From positions 1,488,001-1,552,000 of the forward strand of contig NZ_JALEBG010000001.1 of the NCBI RefSeq assembly GCF_022758235.1: a DNA stretch of 64,000 bases, written 5' to 3'. The stretch's first letter is position 1. Each line of letters starts with the position of its first letter. The notes beneath the pieces are model-generated. The model was given only the letters and a program-made list of their open reading frames with translations. It was not told where the DNA came from and did no database searches. The DNA comes from Pontibacter liquoris (GTDB taxonomy: Bacteria; Bacteroidota; Bacteroidia; Cytophagales; Hymenobacteraceae). Shown in pieces: positions 61,889 to 64,000 of this stretch. A program made the translations under genes and the position numbers.

Positions 61889-62767
61889 TCAGTGCTTTCT
61901 GTTCTTGCTGAAGAAACGCCACATGATTTCATTGATGTCAATATCCCTTGTGGTATTCCCCAAAGGGTAGCCAATGTTATAGGAAACACCTCCCGGCCAG
62001 GTATGGCCACCGTTTTCGACGGTAACAAGCGAAACCGTCACGCTTTTATCCGTTACTTCCTGCATCGTCACCGAGGTGTCATCCTTTTTATCAGCATTCA
62101 AAACCTTCTTGTTTTCTTTCTGGCCGGCTAATCCGTTACGTGTTACCCAGTAGTCATACGTAGTAGGAGCAGACGCATAAGCTTCAGTTTTCCCGTCATA
62201 CTTTACAACCTCGTCGGCTGTGCCGTGCACCTGCATCACGCTCACTTTTTTATCCGATTGATGAAAGTATTTTACTGAATCGGGCAGTGGACCACCAATG
62301 GAAGCAATGGCGGCAAAAGCATCCGGCATTTCAGCTGCCAAGCGATGGCAGAAGAACCCGCCCCGTGATAGTCCTGTCGCAAAAACAGCCTTTTCATCTA
62401 TGCGGTAGTCTTTTTTCAGGCTGTCAAGTATGGCTTTAACAAAGCCAATATCGTTGGTGCCCTTTTGATAGGCCATCTCAAAGCCAACGTTCCAATCCTG
62501 CTTTATGCCGGAGGGGTATACCACAATAAAATTGTGTTTATCGGCGGCCTCATTCATTCGGGTATAGAGCATTTGTTCTGCCACGGTCATGCCCCCGCCA
62601 TGAAAGTTAAATACCAGGGGGTAGGATTGCTTTGTGTTGGAATGATAAGAAGCAGGAAGGTATAACAAGTACTTTCTCTTCACTCCCTCAAACTGGAACG
62701 ATGTTATCTGGGCAGAGACGGTGATGGCGATAGTGAGTAATACGGCTGTAATGAAAAGTTTTAGCAT
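61889..62767 (-). CDS. PHB depolymerase/feruloyl esterase-like alpha/beta hydrolase
   Basis: 292 residues from the ATG at 62767; the GTG at 62791 adds MSKLNQKI. A signal peptide (MLKLFITAVLLTIAITVSAQ) is followed by the LpqC/esterase pattern YPLVFNFHGGGMTVAEQM (oxyanion hole), nucleophile ATGLSRGGFFCH (GxSxG), VMQVHGTADEVVKY (Asp), and NGGHTWPGG (His). It should hydrolyse an ester of a polymer or plant-derived compound outside the cytoplasm. It is a lone gene, with an AraC-type gene upstream on the same strand. Confidence 0.88.
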   Translation of the reverse strand: MLKLFITAVLLTIAITVSAQITSFQFEGVKRKYLLYLPASYHSNTKQSYPLVFNFHGGGMTVAEQMLYTRMNEAADKHNFIVVYPSGIKQDWNVGFEMAYQKGTNDIGFVKAILDSLKKDYRIDEKAVFATGLSRGGFFCHRLAAEMPDAFAAIASIGGPLPDSVKYFHQSDKKVSVMQVHGTADEVVKYDGKTEAYASAPTTYDYWVTRNGLAGQKENKKVLNADKKDDTSVTMQEVTDKSVTVSLVTVENGGHTWPGGVSYNIGYPLGNTTRDIDINEIMWRFFSKNRKH

Positions 62768-63025
62768 AATCTTTTGGTTTAGTTTTGACACAAAGGAAGC
62801 GTTAGCTGGTGTCGGATTCCTCCAAAATGATCATTTGCCTATAGTAAATAACGAATTAATAGCCTGTTTTGCCAGAATTCGGAGCAGACTAGTGTTGCGC
62901 CAGTTTAAGAGTTAGAAATGATGCTCCCGTGAACATTTTCATTTGATGACCAGAAATCTGTCTCTAAAATCAAAAAGAAGAAGCGCTAGTATGGTGTGCA
63001 ATTGGCAGGTGAACGAACAGAATTT

Positions 63026-64000
63026 CTATGCTGGTGTAATTTCCTTACGATAGGCCGAGGGAGTTTTCTGCAGTTGTTTTTTGAAAGCAGTATTAAAGCT
63101 GGTCAGGCTGTTAAACCCGACCTCGTACGCAATAGCCGCAATCGTCAGTTCGCTGGATGCAGGATCTTCCAATAAGGCCTGCGCATGCCTGATGCGGTAT
63201 TGATTCACAAAACCATTGAAATTCGATTCTGACCGGCTATTGATTGCCATGGAGATTTTCTGAGGACTTACTTTTAACGCTTTGCTGAAGGTACTTAGCG
63301 TCAGATCCGGATTTTTGTGCAGCTGCTCCTCTGTTAAGAGTTTTTTCACCTCCTCGTAAATCTGGTTTATTTCAGTTTCGGAAAGTGGAGTGGTTTTATA
63401 CTTTGCAGCATCGAGTGCATTGATATATCCTCTTTTAATGGCAAGCAGGCTGACCCCATAAGCAATTACAGAATAGAGTATAGGACCCAGAATGTAGGGA
63501 ATATTATCCTCCAGCAAGTTGAGCACATACACAATCCAGAGGGCTGCCAACGCACACCAGAGAAGCCGCAACCACTGAACGGCAACATCAGCTCCTCCCA
63601 ATTGGGTTTTATACTTATGTATCTGCCGGTAGCTTAAGTATAAATAAACCAGGTAGTGGCCGTAGTAGAGGCAGAAAAGTATAACAAACACTGGTATCGG
63701 CGTAGTTTTAACATTCGCTCTGTCAATCCAAAAACTGAAGGCTATACCAAAAAGAAAAGGAATAAAATGCAGGAGTATGGTCGTGGTGAATCGGATCGAT
63801 TTTTCCAGAACCGATCTGGTGTAGAAGTAGAATAAGGGACCGATTAACAAGAGCGAGGCAAGCCCGGCAAATATCAACTGCAAGTATAAACCCTCCACAA
63901 ATTCAAGGAAAACAGATTTCCCGATACGGAAGGAGAGTATAAGCAAGAGGATGCTCAGGATCTTATTCGAAGTGCTCAGCCCTTTTGCGTGATACCAAAG
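63026..64000 (-). CDS. Membrane-anchored AraC-type regulator (5' end outside window)
   Basis: The frame is open from the stop at 63026 to the window edge, so the start lies beyond 64000. A TTG at 63946 is only an internal codon: upstream codons to the edge read KGLSTSNKILSILLLILSFR, the normal membrane start of this family. Several helices follow (FAGLASLLLIGPLFYFYTRS; TILLHFIPFLFGIAFSFW; ILFCLYYGHYLVYLYLS). The C-terminal AraC domain has LSTFSKALKVSPQKISMAIN and TIAAIAYEVGFNSLTSFNTAFKKQLQKTPSAYRKE. It senses a signal at the membrane. No target can be read from the sequence; the esterase gene downstream is on the same strand. Confidence 0.9.
   Translation of the reverse strand, partial: LWYHAKGLSTSNKILSILLLILSFRIGKSVFLEFVEGLYLQLIFAGLASLLLIGPLFYFYTRSVLEKSIRFTTTILLHFIPFLFGIAFSFWIDRANVKTTPIPVFVILFCLYYGHYLVYLYLSYRQIHKYKTQLGGADVAVQWLRLLWCALAALWIVYVLNLLEDNIPYILGPILYSVIAYGVSLLAIKRGYINALDAAKYKTTPLSETEINQIYEEVKKLLTEEQLHKNPDLTLSTFSKALKVSPQKISMAINSRSESNFNGFVNQYRIRHAQALLEDPASSELTIAAIAYEVGFNSLTSFNTAFKKQLQKTPSAYRKEITPA

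Noticed and set aside
1..64000. CRISPR arrays, tRNA/rRNA genes, insertion sequences, prophage genes
   Set aside because: No regular direct repeats, cloverleaf sequences, transposase or phage motifs were found. The dispersed AAGTATA heptamer is too short and irregularly spaced to be a CRISPR repeat.

Overview
The window reads as chromosomal DNA of a Bacteroidota bacterium, most like the Cytophagales / Hymenobacteraceae group (Pontibacter- or Rufibacter-like). This rests on a SusC/SusD pair, TonB receptors with CarboxypepD_reg-like N-termini, VCBS/ASPIC-UnbV lipoproteins, LytS/LytTR and 7TM-AraC style regulators, and promoters of the TTTG-N19/20-TAnnTTTG type. The genus is inference. No rRNA, tRNA, CRISPR array, insertion sequence or prophage was seen.

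Layout. 1-0.8 kb: exonuclease III (minus). 1.4-14.6 kb: SusC, SusD, two giant VCBS/ASPIC lipoproteins that are tandem paralogues, and a lipoprotein with a complete vanadate-haloperoxidase-type active site, all plus strand. 14.6-18.9 kb: a sugar-oxidation group made of a frameshifted DUF1080 (3-keto-disaccharide hydrolase family) gene, a GMC oxidoreductase, a Gfo/Idh/MocA dehydrogenase and a NagB-like isomerase/deaminase. 19-25 kb (minus): GlpD, an APC amino-acid permease, a RluF-like pseudouridine synthase and a LytTR regulator/LytS-type kinase pair. 25.3-31.5 kb (plus): a TonB receptor with an unusual extra C-terminal module, YceI, an MFS exporter and DedA. 31.7-34.7 kb (minus): a small lipoprotein, an FAD/NAD(P)-binding oxidoreductase and a STAS/SpoIIAA-like small protein. 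34.7-38.9 kb (plus): an alpha-oxoamine synthase fused to an acyltransferase, then a soluble hybrid histidine kinase. 39-50 kb: a GH13 glycosidase, DUF808, a zinc-ribbon/membrane protein pair, an M50-like protease, a porin-BCCT-Usp operon and a SulP transporter. 50-51.7 kb: a di-haem cytochrome peroxidase-like lipoprotein. 52-56.6 kb: marR-tolC-emrA-emrB efflux operon with recognisable promoter and operator candidates. 56.8-58.5 kb (minus): secreted HIU hydrolase, a GlcG/HbpS protein and a Crp-family regulator. 58.8-61.8 kb: AraC regulator, amidohydrolase lipoprotein and ankyrin lipoprotein. 61.9-64 kb (minus): an esterase and a membrane-anchored AraC regulator that runs off the window edge.

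Most genes are accessory transport, redox and regulation functions arranged in short operons. The most unusual signals are: the heptamer AAGTATA (or TATACTT), about 75 copies by eye in both genes and spacers; the SusCD-VCBS-haloperoxidase cluster with no glycoside hydrolase; the alpha-oxoamine synthase/acyltransferase fusion beside a hybrid kinase; and the single-base frameshift that splits the DUF1080 gene at a G run.
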